The notes: generated from the sequence alone by a model not told the origin. A stretch of DNA of 64,000 nt from JAAXHB01 sp965214945 (GCA_965214945.1 OZ244029.1:1302001-1366000); one strand, 5' to 3'. Counted from the stretch's first letter, positions 16,232-28,335 are shown. Numbers and translations: made by a program.

Positions 16232-16969
16232 ATGAGCCAACAGGCACGGGCCGTCGGCGCGCGGGCCGCAGACGAGCCGCGTGCCGCGGGCGCAGCTGCC
16301 GGCGAGGCACCGGCCGATGCTGCTGAAGCCGAGCGGCGCGAGCGTTTGAGGGCGCTCGTGTCACCGGGTGAAGTGGCGGTGCTCACGATGGAGCTGCAGC
16401 GCGGCGTGGTGGGCTCGGAGGCGCTGTTCCCGGCGCTAGTCGATCAGGTTGCCTCAGACGGGATCGCGGCGGTAGCAGCGCGGATCTGCGAAGCGGCGCG
16501 GTCCGTGGGCGTACACGTCGTGCATTGCACTGTCGAGACTCGTGACGACGGAGCCGGCGGCGCGGTCAACTGCCGGTTGCTGGCCGCTGCCGACAGACTC
16601 CGCCGAGAGCGCGGCGTCAACCCGATCGCCGTCGGCAGCGTCAGTGCCCGCCTTGTGCCCGAGCTGGGCGATGACCCCCGCGACATCACGGTGACGCGTC
16701 TGCACGGGCTCACCCCTTTCACGTCCACGTCGCTGGACCAGATACTGAGGAATCTCGGTGTTTCCACCCTGGTCGTGACCGGTGTTTCCGTCAACGTCGG
16801 CGTGCTCGGCTTGTGCCTGAGCGCGGTCGATCTCGGATACCGGACCGTTCTCGTGCGCGACGCCGTCACGGGCGTGCCCGCCGACTACGCCGAGGCCGTG
16901 ATCGCAAACACGCTGTCGCTGCTGACCACGGTGGTCGACTCAGGCGAGCTGCTGCGGGCCTGGATGTGA
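16232..16969 (+). CDS. Isochorismatase-fold cysteine hydrolase homologue lacking the catalytic triad
   Basis: A 245-residue protein with the isochorismatase/nicotinamidase fold after a 45-residue Ala/Glu/Arg-rich N-terminus. Core segments are VAVLTMELQRGVVG, VHVVHCTVETRDD and VVTGVSVNVGVLG. In active members the positions would be Asp, Lys and Cys (VIDMQ, ..K.., GxxTNxCV). Here Glu54, Arg156 and Gly190 appear to replace them, so ordinary amide hydrolysis is unlikely. I have seen this ELQRGVVG/NVGV form in actinobacteria, so it may be a conserved non-hydrolytic subfamily. It is divergent from the reductase gene and five bases before the large GT2 gene, hence probably cotranscribed. Confidence 0.8.
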   Translation: MSQQARAVGARAADEPRAAGAAAGEAPADAAEAERRERLRALVSPGEVAVLTMELQRGVVGSEALFPALVDQVASDGIAAVAARICEAARSVGVHVVHCTVETRDDGAGGAVNCRLLAAADRLRRERGVNPIAVGSVSARLVPELGDDPRDITVTRLHGLTPFTSTSLDQILRNLGVSTLVVTGVSVNVGVLGLCLSAVDLGYRTVLVRDAVTGVPADYAEAVIANTLSLLTTVVDSGELLRAWM

Positions 16970-16973
16970 GTCC

Positions 16974-19900
16974 ATGACGGCAGAGACTCCGCTTCCCGGC
17001 GACCAGACAGTGCTGGCTGTTGTCGTGGCTCACCACCCCGGCGACTGGTTCGAACAGACCCTGGAATCGCTGACGCGCCAGGACCACCCCCGAATGAGCG
17101 TTGTCGTGGTCGACACCGCAAGCACCGCCGCCGCCGGATCCGAGGCCTTCGCAGACTGGGCGCATGATGGTGACGCTGCCGACGCGGCCGCCGGACCGTC
17201 CCGTGAATCGGCTGGCAGTCCGTCCAATGTGCCGCATTCTGTGCTGGAAGGCAGGGTGCGGCGCATCATCCCGGACGCCTCGTTCATTCACGCCCCGGGC
17301 GTCGAAGGTTTCGCTGCAGCCGTGAACACCGTGCTCGACACCGATCTCAGCGCCTCGTATCTGCTCGTGTGCCATGACGACGTGGCCTTGGCCCCCGACG
17401 CGGTGAGCATTCTCGTAGCCGCGGCGCTCGACAAGGGCGCCGATGTGGCGGGACCGAAACTGGTGTGCTGGGGCCGCCCGGAGGTAATACAGCACGTGGG
17501 TCTCGAAGTCGACCGATTCGGCGTCGCTTTCGACGTGGCCGGATTCGACGAGCTAGACCAAGAGCAGTACGACGAGGTCAGCGACGTCTTCGCTGTCAAC
17601 TCAGCGGCGATGCTGGTCCGCTGGGACCTGTTCACCAAGCTCGGCGGGTTCGACCCGGAGATGGCCTTCAGCGGCGAGGACGTCGACTTCTGCTGGCGAG
17701 CGCGCATGAGCGGAACTCGGGTGGTGGCGGTCGGGGACGCCAGCGTCCGACACCGCGAGCGGCTCGCGGCCCGCCGACCGTTCGACCACGTCGTGCAGGC
17801 AGGTATCGCCAATAACCGCAACAGCCTGCGGGGGATGCTGGTGAACCATGGCCGGATCTCGCTACTGGTTTTTGTGCCGCTGGCCATGGCGCTCGCACTT
17901 GCGGAGATAGCGCTTGCCGCGGTCACGGGCCGTCTGGCCAGGGTGCGGGCGGTCGCTTCGGCCTGGGCCTGGAACGCCTGGCATCTTCCGTCGGTTCTCG
18001 ACCGCCGCCGCGCTAACGCCGCGGTGCGCACAGTGCGGCAGGCCGATGTTGCCGCTCAGCAGTATCTCGGTAGCGCTTGGGCGGTTTCGTTCATCCGGCA
18101 CCGCTTCGGCGACGACGCTGAGGGCCCGGGCGGTTTCCTCAGCTCCGCAGGACGCGGAATGATCGGATCGCTGAGCACCGGAACTGCCCGCGTCGCATGG
18201 GTCGCCTGGGCGGTGGTGATGGTGATCGTGCTATTCGGCTCGCGCGACCTGATAACCGGCGGGGTACCGGCCGTGGGCGACTTCGCCCCGTTCCCGTCTG
18301 AGGCCGGAGAGCTGCTTAGCGACTGGTGGGGTGGCTGGAGCGACCGCGGCGGCGGGGCGCCGTCGTCGAACCTGGGCGGTGTCATGCTGGCGGGGCTTCT
18401 TGGCTGGGCGCTTGAGCGGGTCGGAAGCGGCCTAGGGCTGGTGCGCACTCTTTGGGTGCTTGCGCCGGTCGTAGTGGGCATGGCGGGGGCTTATCGGATG
18501 CTCGCCGGGGTCGGCTCACGCCGGGCCCAGGTCGGTGCGCTGGTGGGCTACCTCGTGGTGCCGCTCGCGTCGGCGTCATTGGCCGGCGGTTCGTTCACGG
18601 GACTGGTCGGCTACGCGGTGGCGCCCTGGATCCTCAGGGCTGCGGTCCGGGCGGTTGGCGCGGCACCCTTCGGTCGCAGGTCGCAACGCGGATCGCGGCG
18701 CCACCGCTTTGACCGGCTGCTGCAGACCTCGCTGTCACTGGCCACAGCGGCCGGACTGGCGGCGCTGTTCGCACCCGCGGCGGCGGGTCTGCTGCTGCCC
18801 GTCGTCGTCGGACTGGCGATCGGCGGGTTGCTTGCCGGCCGCCCTGGCGGCATCGGGCGCCTCGTCGCCGCGACGGCTCTGGCCGTTCCCGTGGCCGCGT
18901 TCGTGACGCTTCCCCTGATAGTCGACTTGTTGGCGGCTGGGCCGTCTTGGCATCTGATCGCTGACGGACGCGACGGCACCGCGGGAACGCTGTCGCTGGG
19001 GGAGCTGCTGCGCTTCGCGGTAGGCCCGGAAGAGCCGGGACAGCGCGTGTGGCTGTTGTTCGCGCCGATGATGGTACCTGTGCTCGTCGGTCGAGGTTGG
19101 CGCTTCGAGCAGTCGACCCGCCTGTGGATGGTTGCCTTGACAGCCTGGGCAGCGGCGTTCGTGTCGCAGCAAGGGCTGCTGGGTTTCGGGCTTCCCGACC
19201 CACACCTGCTTCTTGCGCCTGCCGCAGCCGCGGCGGCGGCGCTGATCGGTCTGGCGGTGCTGACAGCGGAGCACGACCTTCGCTTCTCGCACCTGGGGTG
19301 GCGCCATGCTGTGATGCTCGCGGCTGCGGTCTGCAGCGCAGCGGTTGTCGTCAGCGGAGTGCCTGTTCTCGAGGATGGTCGCTGGGGCATGTCACGCGCC
19401 GACCATCACGAACTGCTGCGGTTCGAGCCGGAGGTGTTGTCGGGCAGCTACCGGGTTCTGTGGGTGGGGGCGCCGGAGTTCTTGGCGGTCGAGGGGCATA
19501 GTCTTCGTGCAGGTGTGGCGTGGGCCGCGACAGCAGGTGAATCCGTCACGCTTGCCGACCGCTTCGCCCCCGTGGATGCCGGGCGGTCTGATCTGTTCGA
19601 GACGGTTCTGCGCGATATCGCTCAGGGCCGCACAACCCGCGGCGGCCGCAGACTCGCCGGACTCGGGGTGCGCTACGTGGTGCTGGTGCAACGCCTGTCG
19701 CCTGCGCCTTTCAGCCCCGCGGACGCAGCCTCAGAGGTGCCCCTCGACATATCCGAGGCCATGGCTAACCAGCTCGACCTGGAGGTTTTAGAGGGCACCA
19801 ACAGCGCTGTCGATGTCTTCGTCAACACCTCCTGGGTGCCGATGCGTGCCATATATCCGCCCGGCTTCGACTCGGGGGTTTCCTCGCTTGCCGATCTCGA

Positions 19901-20213
19901 CGCTCGCCCGCTGGGCGCGGGCGGCGCTGTGCTCTCCGGAGATGGCCCGCCGTGGTCGGGCTCGGCGCCGGACAACGCCGAGGTGCTGGTCGCGCAGACA
20001 CCACGCCCGGGCTGGAAGATGACGGTCGACGGCGCCGAGGCGCAGCGCCGTGAGGCGCTGTCGTGGGCCCGCGCCTTCCGAGTCTCAGCCGGAGGCTCAC
20101 TGGTATTGGACTACTCGCCGCCGGGGTGGCACCGCGTCGGTCAGGTCGGCGGAGCGGCGGCGCTGCTCGTGCTTGCAGGGGTCTGGCTGAGGCGCCGGGT
20201 GGGGCGCTTCTGA
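16974..20213 (+). CDS. GT2 glycosyltransferase fused to a large multi-spanning membrane region
   Basis: A 1079-residue protein. Residues 1-290 form a GT2 domain (VLAVVVAHHPGDWFEQTLESL, LVCHDDVALAPDAV, NSAAMLVRWDLFTKLGGFDPEMAFSGEDVDFCWRARM). About 290-820 hold many hydrophobic segments, and the C-terminal 250 residues look extracytoplasmic. Actinobacterial proteins of this layout are linked to cell-envelope glycan transfer. The start ATG lies five bases after the isochorismatase-like gene. The stop overlaps the next ATG (TGATG), and the following DUF5719-like gene is a usual partner. The acceptor and sugar are unknown. Confidence 0.85.
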   Translation: MTAETPLPGDQTVLAVVVAHHPGDWFEQTLESLTRQDHPRMSVVVVDTASTAAAGSEAFADWAHDGDAADAAAGPSRESAGSPSNVPHSVLEGRVRRIIPDASFIHAPGVEGFAAAVNTVLDTDLSASYLLVCHDDVALAPDAVSILVAAALDKGADVAGPKLVCWGRPEVIQHVGLEVDRFGVAFDVAGFDELDQEQYDEVSDVFAVNSAAMLVRWDLFTKLGGFDPEMAFSGEDVDFCWRARMSGTRVVAVGDASVRHRERLAARRPFDHVVQAGIANNRNSLRGMLVNHGRISLLVFVPLAMALALAEIALAAVTGRLARVRAVASAWAWNAWHLPSVLDRRRANAAVRTVRQADVAAQQYLGSAWAVSFIRHRFGDDAEGPGGFLSSAGRGMIGSLSTGTARVAWVAWAVVMVIVLFGSRDLITGGVPAVGDFAPFPSEAGELLSDWWGGWSDRGGGAPSSNLGGVMLAGLLGWALERVGSGLGLVRTLWVLAPVVVGMAGAYRMLAGVGSRRAQVGALVGYLVVPLASASLAGGSFTGLVGYAVAPWILRAAVRAVGAAPFGRRSQRGSRRHRFDRLLQTSLSLATAAGLAALFAPAAAGLLLPVVVGLAIGGLLAGRPGGIGRLVAATALAVPVAAFVTLPLIVDLLAAGPSWHLIADGRDGTAGTLSLGELLRFAVGPEEPGQRVWLLFAPMMVPVLVGRGWRFEQSTRLWMVALTAWAAAFVSQQGLLGFGLPDPHLLLAPAAAAAAALIGLAVLTAEHDLRFSHLGWRHAVMLAAAVCSAAVVVSGVPVLEDGRWGMSRADHHELLRFEPEVLSGSYRVLWVGAPEFLAVEGHSLRAGVAWAATAGESVTLADRFAPVDAGRSDLFETVLRDIAQGRTTRGGRRLAGLGVRYVVLVQRLSPAPFSPADAASEVPLDISEAMANQLDLEVLEGTNSAVDVFVNTSWVPMRAIYPPGFDSGVSSLADLDARPLGAGGAVLSGDGPPWSGSAPDNAEVLVAQTPRPGWKMTVDGAEAQRREALSWARAFRVSAGGSLVLDYSPPGWHRVGQVGGAAALLVLAGVWLRRRVGRF

Positions 20214-21865
20214 TGCGCGTGGCCCGCTCGCTTGTCGTCATCGTGATCGTCGGGCTGTTCGCGGTCGGCGCTGCCTTCGACCTGCGCGAACGGCCGCAGC
20301 CCGACCGAATAGCGAGTTCGCTGTCGTCTGTGACCGCCGCGACCGGGCCGGTCACCACCTGGTTCTGCCCAGGCGGTGCCGGGCGCGGCGGCATCGCTGA
20401 GTTCGCTGTCGAGCTGATCAGCGCCTCCCACACGACGCGCTCTGCGACGGTAACCGCTGCGCCTGATTCGTCGGGTTTAGATCTGCAGGTGTCAGGCGTT
20501 GAGTCGGCGAACGCCGCAGCCTCTGCGGGGGCCCGCAGGCGCGGTGCCCGAACTCAGATCGGGCCGGGCGAGCGGGTTGTGATGTCACCGTCCGACCAGG
20601 TCCCCGATGCGCTATGGGTGGGAGCCGTCGTGGACGTGGACGCGTCTGACGTCGTGGTGGAGCAGGTGCTGGCGGACGGGCATGGCGGGGTCGGGCGCTC
20701 AGCGTGCCTCACCACCACGTCTGATCGCTGGGTGGTGCCGCACGGCGCTACCCGTGTCCATGCGGAGGGCGAGCGCTTCGTGGTGATGCTGCTCAACCCG
20801 TTCCCGGATTTCGCAGTCGCCGAGATCGAGATCGTCGCCGACGTGGGCCGTGACTCTGTGGAGGGGCTGGTGATACCGGCCGGGTCGGTGGCCGCCGTCG
20901 ACGTGACCGGCGAGATCACCGTCGCCAGCTCCGTCTCACTGGCTGTCCACACGGTGTCGGGCCGGCTGGCAACCTCATGGCTGCAGCTCGTTGACGGCCC
21001 GTCGTCGGGACACGGCACTCGCGTCGCGACGGCCTCTCCCGAGCTGTCGGAGCTGTGGTACCTGCCGGTGGCTGGCACGCGGGCCGGCCGCAAAGACGTT
21101 GTGTCAGTGGTTAACCGGTCGGCGGATCGGCCCGCCGAGGTCGATCTGGAGATCATCGCCGACGACCCTGATATCGCCGTGAATCCGATCCAGCTCACCA
21201 TCCCGCCTGAGCGAACTGCTGTGGTGGATCTCTCGGCGGAGGCGCGCCTCAACGGCCTCGATTCATTCACGGTCGTGGTGCGCTCACTGGCGGCCTTGCC
21301 CGTGGCGGCGTCGATCCACAGCATCACCGACCCAGCCCTCGCCGAGGGCCTGACCGCCGCCGCGGCCCCGGCAGACGCTGAGGGCGCCGCTGACGGTGAC
21401 AGCGGCCCGGCCGGCGGCGATTCAGCGGGCGGCGAAGTGAGCGACGGTTCGCCGGCCCCGGCAGACCTGCTGGCGCCGCCAGTGGACGTTGTCGTGGGTA
21501 CGTCCGCTATGGCCGGCGCCGACGCTGCGGCCAGCCACTGGCTGCTGCCGGTCGCCGTCGTGCCCGGAGCGGGCCTGTCCGACGCGCAAACGTCAGACTT
21601 CTCTGATGACGTCTCTCACGTTGTGATCATCAACCCGTCTGAGGAAGGTATCGCCCTGATCGAGCTAAGCGCAGGCGGAGAGACCGTCCGATCGCTGGAG
21701 CTGGGCCCGCTTCGGCGGGCGCGCGTGCCGCTCGATTGGCTCGGTTCGGGCCGCTTCGTGCTGGAAGTGGAGGCAACCTCCCCGGTGATCGCGGCCAGCG
21801 AGCTTGTCGGGCTGACATCCCGCACAGCCTCGCTCGGCGTAGCCGCCTCTGAGCCTGTTCTGTTG

Positions 21866-21880
<15 letters not shown>
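20213..21880 (+). CDS. DUF5719-like extracytoplasmic protein
   Basis: A 555-residue protein with an N-terminal membrane anchor (VARSLVVIVIVGLFAVGAAFDL, residues 3-24). Repeated beta-rich stretches follow (TTWFCPGG, RFVVMLLNPFPDFAVAEIEI, ELWYLPVAGTRAGRKDVVSVVN, SHVVIINPSEEGIALIEL). The layout fits the DUF5719 family found beside GT2-membrane proteins in actinobacteria; function is unknown but surface glycan assembly is likely from context. Residues about 385-420 are a low-complexity Ala/Gly/Asp linker. It starts at the ATG overlapping the previous stop, and its end overlaps convergent ftsH by 15 bases. Confidence 0.78.
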
Positions 21881-23818
<1,938 letters not shown>

Positions 23819-23850
23819 ATACTCAGGCTAGTGGAGTACCGTGACAATCC

Positions 23851-24594
23851 ATGCCGACGCCGCCGGGCGATACCGTCGCCGAGGCCGACGTGCCGATGTC
23901 GGCGGGCCGCCGACTGCTGTGGGCGATGTCGGGGTGGCTTGGCGGCACTGTCGCCAGCGTGGTGGGCGCCACCGTCGCGCTGTTGGTCATCGGCGGAGCG
24001 TCCAGCGACTTCGACACGTCGGACTTGACGATCGGCTGGATAGTGCTGGTGCAGGTGCCGCTCTGGCTCGGTCTGCTGGGCGCGCCAGCGCTCGCCAGTC
24101 GAGTGGGCCTCGACTGGAGGCGACAGCTCGGCTGGGAGATGCGGGCGGTCGATGTGCCCGTCGGCGTAGGCGTTGGGCTTGCGCTGCAGCTGGTGCTCGT
24201 GCCTCTGCTTTACGTCCCGATCTTCTGGCTGTTCGAAGACCTCGCCCCCTCCGATGTGGAAAGCGCAGCAAGAGATCTCACGGACAGGGTTCATACCCCC
24301 TTCGATGTGTCCGCTCTGGTGCTGCTAACGGTGGTGATGGCGCCGCTCGCGGAGGAAGTGTTCTTCCGCGGCCTGGTGCAGGGTGCGCTGCAGGACAGAC
24401 TGGGGCCAGCGGTGGCGGTGCCGGCTGCGTCCGTGGTATTCGCCGCCAGCCATCTGCAACTTGTTCAGGCTCCGGCGCTGGTGCTGGTGGGCGTCGCTCA
24501 CGGGCTGCTCTTGTGGCGGACGGGGCGCCTCGGGGCTGCGCTGTGGTCGCATCTCGCGTTCAACGCCGTCACCGTGGTCGTGTTGCTGTGGTGA
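23851..24594 (+). CDS. CPBP-family (CAAX/Abi) intramembrane metalloprotease
   Basis: A 247-residue multi-spanning protein. The family motif EEVFFRG (about residues 168-174) and the later histidines FAASHLQ and SHLAFN provide the expected Glu/His active-site residues. Six or so hydrophobic segments surround them. Bacterial CPBP proteins cleave membrane-embedded substrates or confer bacteriocin resistance; the substrate here is unknown. It is divergent from ftsH, sharing a very short promoter region, and is followed seven bases later by the large membrane protein gene. Confidence 0.86.
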   Translation: MPTPPGDTVAEADVPMSAGRRLLWAMSGWLGGTVASVVGATVALLVIGGASSDFDTSDLTIGWIVLVQVPLWLGLLGAPALASRVGLDWRRQLGWEMRAVDVPVGVGVGLALQLVLVPLLYVPIFWLFEDLAPSDVESAARDLTDRVHTPFDVSALVLLTVVMAPLAEEVFFRGLVQGALQDRLGPAVAVPAASVVFAASHLQLVQAPALVLVGVAHGLLLWRTGRLGAALWSHLAFNAVTVVVLLW

Positions 24595-24601
24595 GCTGTC
24601 C

Positions 24602-27517
24602 GTGACGATTGATCGGCGCTCTGCAAAAAACGACGCAGACGCCTCGCAGGTAAGCGCCGCCCCGCGGCGACGCTTCGAGACGGTGGTGACCGCGGTGATC
24701 GTCGCCGCGGCGCTCGGATTCATGTTGGTCAACCTGCGGCCGTGGTTGTGGGTGCTCGACACCACGCCCTCCGGCGGCGACCTCGGAGCGCATGTCTGGT
24801 CGCCGGCCTACCTGCGCGATGTGCTTCTCCCCGAGTGGCGGCTCACAGGCTGGAGCCACGACTGGTACGCGGGCTTCCCGGCCTTCACCTTCTACATGGT
24901 GATCCCGTCGCTGCTTGTGGTGATCGTGGAGGCGGGACTGTCGTTGCCGGTGAACCTCTTTGCGCATCTGGCAGCGGTCCTGGGTGCCAGCCTGATCGTG
25001 CAGAGCTTGTCGTCACGGAGCCTGTTTGCGGCCGCTGCGCTGGTCGTGATGCAGGTGCTCGACCGCCTCGACGGGCGGGCCGTCCGGGTGCCGATGTTCG
25101 GCGACATCCGCTACAACGACCTGGCAGTTGATCGCTTCCTGGCGGCGGCCCTGCCCGTCGTTGTCGGGCTTTGGGCCTGGAGGCTGCTAAGAGCACCAAC
25201 CGCTGACGACCGTGACGGCGGCTCCCGCCCCGGCGGCTCGCTTGGCGGCTTGCGGCTCGGCGGCGCGCCCCTGAGCGACTTCCGGCTGCTCGGAACCGTC
25301 ACTGTCGCATCTGTGGCCGGACTGATCACGCCCATGCCCTACGGCGTGGCTCTCAAGCTGGTAGCCATCGCCGGCGTTGTAGCGCTGCCGGCCGCCGCCT
25401 ACGGCATGGCACGGCTCGGCGGGATGGCCTTCCCCGGCCCTGCGCTCGCCGCGGCCGGCACCCTGCCCTTCATCTTCGACCGCTCGTTCAACATCTACGG
25501 CGGCAACCTGATGTCGACCATGGCCGGCGAGTTCGCGTACTCGCTCGGCTTGGCCGCGGCGGTGACGTACGCGGGCGTCGCTGCCAAGGGCATGGCCACC
25601 GGCCGCCACCAGGCGCTGGGTGGAATTCTCTTGGCTCTGGTCGGGCTCACGCACCTGTTCTCGGCGTTCTTCGCTCTGGCTGTTACCGCGGCGCTGATCG
25701 CCGTACTGCCCTGGCACCGTGAGGCGCTGAGGCGTCGATTGCGGTGGACAGCCGTCACCGGCGCACTCGCGGCGGCGCTGAGCGCCTGGTGGGTGCTGCC
25801 GTTCTGGTGGAACAGGGGATTCCTCAACGACATGGGCTGGGGTAAGGAGCGTCGCTATCTGTCGTCGCTGTGGTCGCGCACCTCTTTCGATTACGACTTC
25901 CTCGTCAACGATCCTCCTCTACAGCTCTTCGCGGTGCTGGCCGCGGTTGGCGCGGCGGTGTGCTTCATAAGACGGTCGAGGCTGCCGATGGCGTTGGCGC
26001 TTACCGGCGCGTTCTTCGCGTTGGCCTTCGTGTTGCTGCCCGAAAGCCGCCTCTGGAATGTACGTCTATTGCCTTTCTACTATATTTCAATATATATCAC
26101 TGCTATGACTGGCTTGGGGGAGATTGTTCGGGCGGCAGTGGAGGCGGCAGCGGGTCTGACCAGGCGTCTCAAGGCCCGACACAAAGCCCGGCAAGCTGAG
26201 CCCGGCGATCCGCTCGGCGCACAGGCCGAGTCCCGGCCTGCCAGCGCACGGATCATGCGCTGGATCACCGGCGGGTCGGCTCTAGCGGCCACCGCCGCGC
26301 TGATAGTGATGGTTGGGCTGCCGCTGCGGGGCCTGCCGGGAGGCGGCCTCGACAAGGCCGGGGCCTACCAGTGGGGCCCGTTCCGCACCCAAGCGCTCAA
26401 CCTTGGCAGCTACTGGCTGGAGTACAACTACAGGGGCTACGAGTTCAAGGAGCCCACAGCCGCCGGCGGCGGCACGCCTGAGTATCAGCACCTGGTGCAA
26501 ACCATGGAGCACGTCGGCGAGGCGTACGGCTGCGGTGCCTCGCTGTGGGAGTACGAAGCGGGCAGACTGGGTTCCTACGGCACGCCGATGGCGCCGATGC
26601 TGCTGCCGTACTGGACGAACCGCTGCATCGGCTCGATGGAGGGCCTCTACTTCGAGGCCTCTGCCACCACGCCGTACCACTTCTTGATGCAGTCGGAGCT
26701 GTCGCAGTCGCCGTCTCGGGCGCAGCGCGACCTGCCGTACTCGGGCCTCGACACGGCCGCCGGTGTCGAGCATCTGCGGCTCATGGGCGTGCGCTACTAC
26801 CTGGCTTTCTCCGATGAGGCGCTGCGCGGGGCGCGTGCCTCGCCGGGGCTCACCGAGATCGCCGTATCGGGGCCTTGGGCGGTGTTCCTGGTGAACGACA
26901 GCGAGCCAGTGATCGGTCTGACAGATCTGCCTGTGGTGGTGGACGACCTACCACCGTTCGGTGAGGGCTGGATCACTCCCGCGGTGGGCGCGTTCGTCGC
27001 CAAGGGTGGGCCATGGCTGCTGGCTCCCGACGGCCCTTCCGACTGGCCTCGCATGACCCTGGCGTCGCTCGCTGGGCCGCAAGCAGTGGCCGTGGCCGGC
27101 ATGTCCGAGCAAGCAGGCCGCGGCGAGCGGGAGCGCGCCATGCTTGCATGGGCCGAGGTCCTGGCGTCGTCAGCACCGAGGCAGCCGGTCGGGCGGCCAG
27201 TCCGTGTTAGCCACGTCGAACGCGACACTCACACCGTTTCGTTCTCGGTTGACCGCACGGGCGCGCCTGTGCTGGTGCGCACTTCGTATTTCCCGAACTG
27301 GAGGGTGTCAGGCGCTGAGGGCCCCTACCGGGTGACGCCCAATCTGATGGTCGTCGTGCCTACCGATACCGAGGTGACGCTCTACTACAGTCGCAGCGGC
27401 GTGGAGCTGTTCTCCTTGCTGGTGACACTGTCAGGGTTGGTTGCCGCCGGGTGGCTGACATGGCGGTTGCGTCCGTCTGAGTTTTGTCTGCCCGCGTCAC
27501 ATACGTCTGCATCATGA
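24602..27517 (+). CDS. Large integral membrane protein, 6-pyruvoyl-tetrahydropterin-synthase-related / GT-C-like
   Basis: A 971-residue protein with a membrane helix at about 24-42, an exposed GDLGAHVWSPAYLRDVLLP segment containing acidic residues, ten or more further helices to about 590, and a long C-terminal extracytoplasmic part. The pattern (Asp-rich first loop, WSHDWYAGFPAFTFYMVIP) matches the so-called 6-pyruvoyl-tetrahydropterin-synthase-related membrane proteins, which look like GT-C glycosyltransferases rather than pterin enzymes (inference). The GTG at 24602 fits the gene boundary; upstream codons in frame are only the CPBP gene in another frame. It ends in an ATGA overlap with the GT2 gene, implying joint envelope glycosylation. 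Confidence 0.76.
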   Translation: MTIDRRSAKNDADASQVSAAPRRRFETVVTAVIVAAALGFMLVNLRPWLWVLDTTPSGGDLGAHVWSPAYLRDVLLPEWRLTGWSHDWYAGFPAFTFYMVIPSLLVVIVEAGLSLPVNLFAHLAAVLGASLIVQSLSSRSLFAAAALVVMQVLDRLDGRAVRVPMFGDIRYNDLAVDRFLAAALPVVVGLWAWRLLRAPTADDRDGGSRPGGSLGGLRLGGAPLSDFRLLGTVTVASVAGLITPMPYGVALKLVAIAGVVALPAAAYGMARLGGMAFPGPALAAAGTLPFIFDRSFNIYGGNLMSTMAGEFAYSLGLAAAVTYAGVAAKGMATGRHQALGGILLALVGLTHLFSAFFALAVTAALIAVLPWHREALRRRLRWTAVTGALAAALSAWWVLPFWWNRGFLNDMGWGKERRYLSSLWSRTSFDYDFLVNDPPLQLFAVLAAVGAAVCFIRRSRLPMALALTGAFFALAFVLLPESRLWNVRLLPFYYISIYITAMTGLGEIVRAAVEAAAGLTRRLKARHKARQAEPGDPLGAQAESRPASARIMRWITGGSALAATAALIVMVGLPLRGLPGGGLDKAGAYQWGPFRTQALNLGSYWLEYNYRGYEFKEPTAAGGGTPEYQHLVQTMEHVGEAYGCGASLWEYEAGRLGSYGTPMAPMLLPYWTNRCIGSMEGLYFEASATTPYHFLMQSELSQSPSRAQRDLPYSGLDTAAGVEHLRLMGVRYYLAFSDEALRGARASPGLTEIAVSGPWAVFLVNDSEPVIGLTDLPVVVDDLPPFGEGWITPAVGAFVAKGGPWLLAPDGPSDWPRMTLASLAGPQAVAVAGMSEQAGRGERERAMLAWAEVLASSAPRQPVGRPVRVSHVERDTHTVSFSVDRTGAPVLVRTSYFPNWRVSGAEGPYRVTPNLMVVVPTDTEVTLYYSRSGVELFSLLVTLSGLVAAGWLTWRLRPSEFCLPASHTSAS

Positions 27518-28335
27518 CCCGGCTCTCGGTGGTGGTGCCGGCCTATCGCGAGGCCGAACGCATCGGCGGCACGGTCGCCGTGCTAAGAACCGAGCTTGCC
27601 TCGATCGCGCCGTCCAAGCCTGACGCGCCGTCCGACGGCGACAGCTCCGGCTGCGGAGGCGGTGCCGGAAGCGTGGCGAACCGCTGCGTCGAGATCGTGG
27701 TGGTCGACGACGGCTCCGACGACGGCACCGCCGAAGCCGCACGGGCGGCAGGCGCCGACATGGTGGTGGAACTCCCTCAAAACCGGGGCAAGGGAGCCGC
27801 AGTTCGGGCCGGGGTGCGGGCATCCTCGGGCCGGGTGATCGCCTTCACCGACGCCGATCTCGCCTACCCACCCCGACAGATTCACCGGTTGCTCGCCGCG
27901 GCCGAATCCGGTGCCGACATGGTGATAGGCAACCGCCGCCATCCCGACACAACAGCCTTCACTCGGCCCCCGGCGTTGAGAAGTCTGGGCAGCCGCCTCG
28001 TAAGCGCCGCGACTCGGGTGCTGGGGCTCGCCTCGCGCCGCGACACGCAATGTGGGCTCAAGGCCTTTCGCTGCGACGCGGCCCAAGCCCTGTTCGCCGC
28101 GTCGGCCGTCGACGGTTTCGCCTTCGACGTGGAACTGCTCTTTCTCGCCGATCGTCTCGGCCTGAGCCTGAAGGAGGTACCCGTGGAGGTGACCAACACA
28201 AGAACATCCACGGTACGCGTGCTAAGAGACGGCCTAGCCGTGGCCCGCGACCTTCTTCTGATACGACTGCGGGCTCTGCTGGGCCACTACCCGGCACCCG
28301 CCGGCCGGGCGACCGCCACCGACGAAGTTCGCTGA
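27514..28335 (+). CDS. GT2-family polyprenyl-phosphate glycosyltransferase (dolichyl-phosphate mannose/glucose synthase-like)
   Basis: A 273-residue GT2 enzyme. It begins MTRLSVVVPAYREAERIGGT, has VVDDGSDDGTAEAARAAGAD (donor-binding acids), LPQNRGKGAAVRAGV, FTDADLAYPP (DxD) and CGLKAFRCDAAQALF. These are marks of enzymes that load mannose or glucose onto polyprenyl phosphate, creating lipid-linked donors for GT-C transferases. This fits the upstream large membrane protein, whose stop it overlaps by ATGA. No membrane helix is evident in it. The donor may be GDP-mannose given the genes that follow. Confidence 0.87.
   Translation: MTRLSVVVPAYREAERIGGTVAVLRTELASIAPSKPDAPSDGDSSGCGGGAGSVANRCVEIVVVDDGSDDGTAEAARAAGADMVVELPQNRGKGAAVRAGVRASSGRVIAFTDADLAYPPRQIHRLLAAAESGADMVIGNRRHPDTTAFTRPPALRSLGSRLVSAATRVLGLASRRDTQCGLKAFRCDAAQALFAASAVDGFAFDVELLFLADRLGLSLKEVPVEVTNTRTSTVRVLRDGLAVARDLLLIRLRALLGHYPAPAGRATATDEVR

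Noticed and set aside
24383..24601. N-terminal extension of the large membrane protein upstream of GTG 24602
   Set aside because: These codons overlap the CPBP protease gene in another frame and show arginine/serine-rich shadow composition.
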